Source of the DNA: Sepioteuthis lessoniana
Taxonomy: Eukaryota; Mollusca; Cephalopoda; Myopsida; Loliginidae
Reading direction: 5' to 3'
NCBI GenBank assembly: GCA_963585895.1
Contig: OY757904.1
Coordinates: 5,507,515-5,571,514 of the forward strand
Length of the DNA: 64,000 nt
Shown here: in pieces, positions 63,130-64,000 of the stretch
How positions within the stretch are numbered: position 1 is the stretch's first letter
How the letters are laid out: every line of letters starts with the position of its first letter
The notes under the pieces: model-generated
Seen by the model: the letters and a program-made list of their open reading frames with translations, nothing else
Told to the model about the DNA's origin: nothing
Database searches by the model: none
Position numbers and translations under genes: made by a program

Positions 63130-64000
63130 CGTATATCACCATCATCATGTCGTGCAGCTAGCACAGATCTCCCTGACCCTCTCATGCCACCCTCTCTATC
63201 GTCCATCGCCCCCGAGTGGTCTTCCAGGCTACATCCTGTATCGGCATAGAGCTGTTTTATATAGGAACTATCTAGTCGTCCTGCCTTTGCTCGTCCATGT
63301 GAAGGCGTCCACTGGAGCACATCGCTTATGAGTTCGTCCTTACTTCACCAGTAGTGTTCTGCATGTGTAGTTTGTCTAAATTTGATAGTTTTCCTGATGG
63401 GTGGTAGGTGGCCGTACAGTTGCTGTTTTGTTAGGTCTTGCCAAAACAGCTCGCGGCATTTTTGTGTGATAGCAGTCAAGCTTTTTCTACATATATTTAG
63501 TTAGCATCCATGAGGTGCATCTATATAGCAGTATCGACACGACCACTGCATGGAAAAAAACTGCGTTTTATTTCATTTTATCGGTCAAGTCTGACTTCCA
63601 TATGACCGATAGCTAATGGATAGTTGTTCATGCCTTTGCCAGTCACATGTTGATGTCTGTCTCGGTTGATGATATGCTGCTTCCGATATAGGTGAATTTG
63701 TCTACAAGTTTCAAAGGACCACCCTTTAGAGTGGAGATGTTGCCTCTTTGATTAAAGCACATGTATTCTGTCTTGTTGGCGTTGACATGAAGGTCTATAA
63801 CACCTGCTGCTCGTTCCAGACTATGCAGCAAGGATTCAGTTTGGGTGGGTGTATTTGCTAGAAATAATATGTCATCGGCGTAGTCCACGTCTGTAATAGT
63901 TTGTGCGAGGAATCTTTTACTTCTTTCCTTTTCCAGCTTGAAACCGTTTATTTCATTAAATCTATAGACGTTTTAAACACGTACTCAAGCAGATAATAAA
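63130..64000 (-). mobile_element. LINE-B copy 7, continuing past the window end
   Basis: The minus strand, from the window edge inward, reads EYVFKTSID, KRFLAQTITDVDYADDILFLANTPTQTESLLHSLERAA (catalytic YADD), HVNANKTEYMCFNQRGNISTLKGGPLKLVDKFTYIGSSISSTETDIN. Decayed LLYGC..WT and GHLPPI blocks and WTPSHGRAKAG follow, with an eroded (ATG)n tail at 63135-63149. Several stops and shifts lie in the last third. The remaining RT and any endonuclease would lie beyond 64000. Confidence 0.82.

Overview
The window looks like intergenic DNA from a large, AT-rich, repeat-laden metazoan genome, most likely a coleoid cephalopod (octopus, squid or cuttlefish). That placing is an inference. It rests on dense CA/TA/CT microsatellites, several LINE clades side by side, Penelope-like elements with GIY-YIG endonucleases, a tRNA-headed SINE with a conserved central body, and almost no host coding sequence. 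No complete host gene could be identified. The best host candidate is one short open frame with a signal peptide at about 40.1-40.4 kb on the minus strand.

Layout. 0-9 kb: unique AT-rich DNA, a 5'-truncated RTE-like LINE (called LINE-B here) with an (ATG)n tail, a tRNA-like relic, a large microsatellite cluster and fragments of a second RTE-type LINE. 9.9-18.7 kb: R4/Dong-like LINEs (LINE-A; restriction-like endonuclease type) whose 5' truncation points sit against (TAA)n arrays. The best copy is at 16.8-18.6 kb on the minus strand. A diverged duplicated segment (11.6 and 15.2 kb) and a third endonuclease-type LINE 3' end lie here too. 19-29 kb: mostly unique AT-rich DNA with SINEs at 27.2 and 28.5 kb and copies of a composite repeat. 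30.2-36.9 kb: a dense nest of two LINE-B copies, a Penelope-like element and a nearly intact Tc1-type transposon with perfect outer inverted repeats. 39-46.6 kb: the composite repeat with its 55-bp tandem units, and an old LINE-A interrupted by a LINE-B insertion with a 10-bp target duplication. 47.5-51 kb: another LINE-A relic, a SINE split by a fold-back element, a mariner-type remnant and a possible solo LTR. 53.7-64 kb: further composite-repeat copies, a broken copy of a multi-copy zinc-finger-like protein family, a second Penelope-like 3' part, and a LINE-B copy running off the window end.

The mobile elements interact mainly by nesting. LINE-B lands in LINE-A and beside the Penelope-like element, the Tc1 element lands next to the Penelope-like element, and the fold-back element lands in a SINE. 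The three best-preserved LINE-A copies appear to have used TAA microsatellites as landing sites. All identifications come from reading motifs; no database search was possible.
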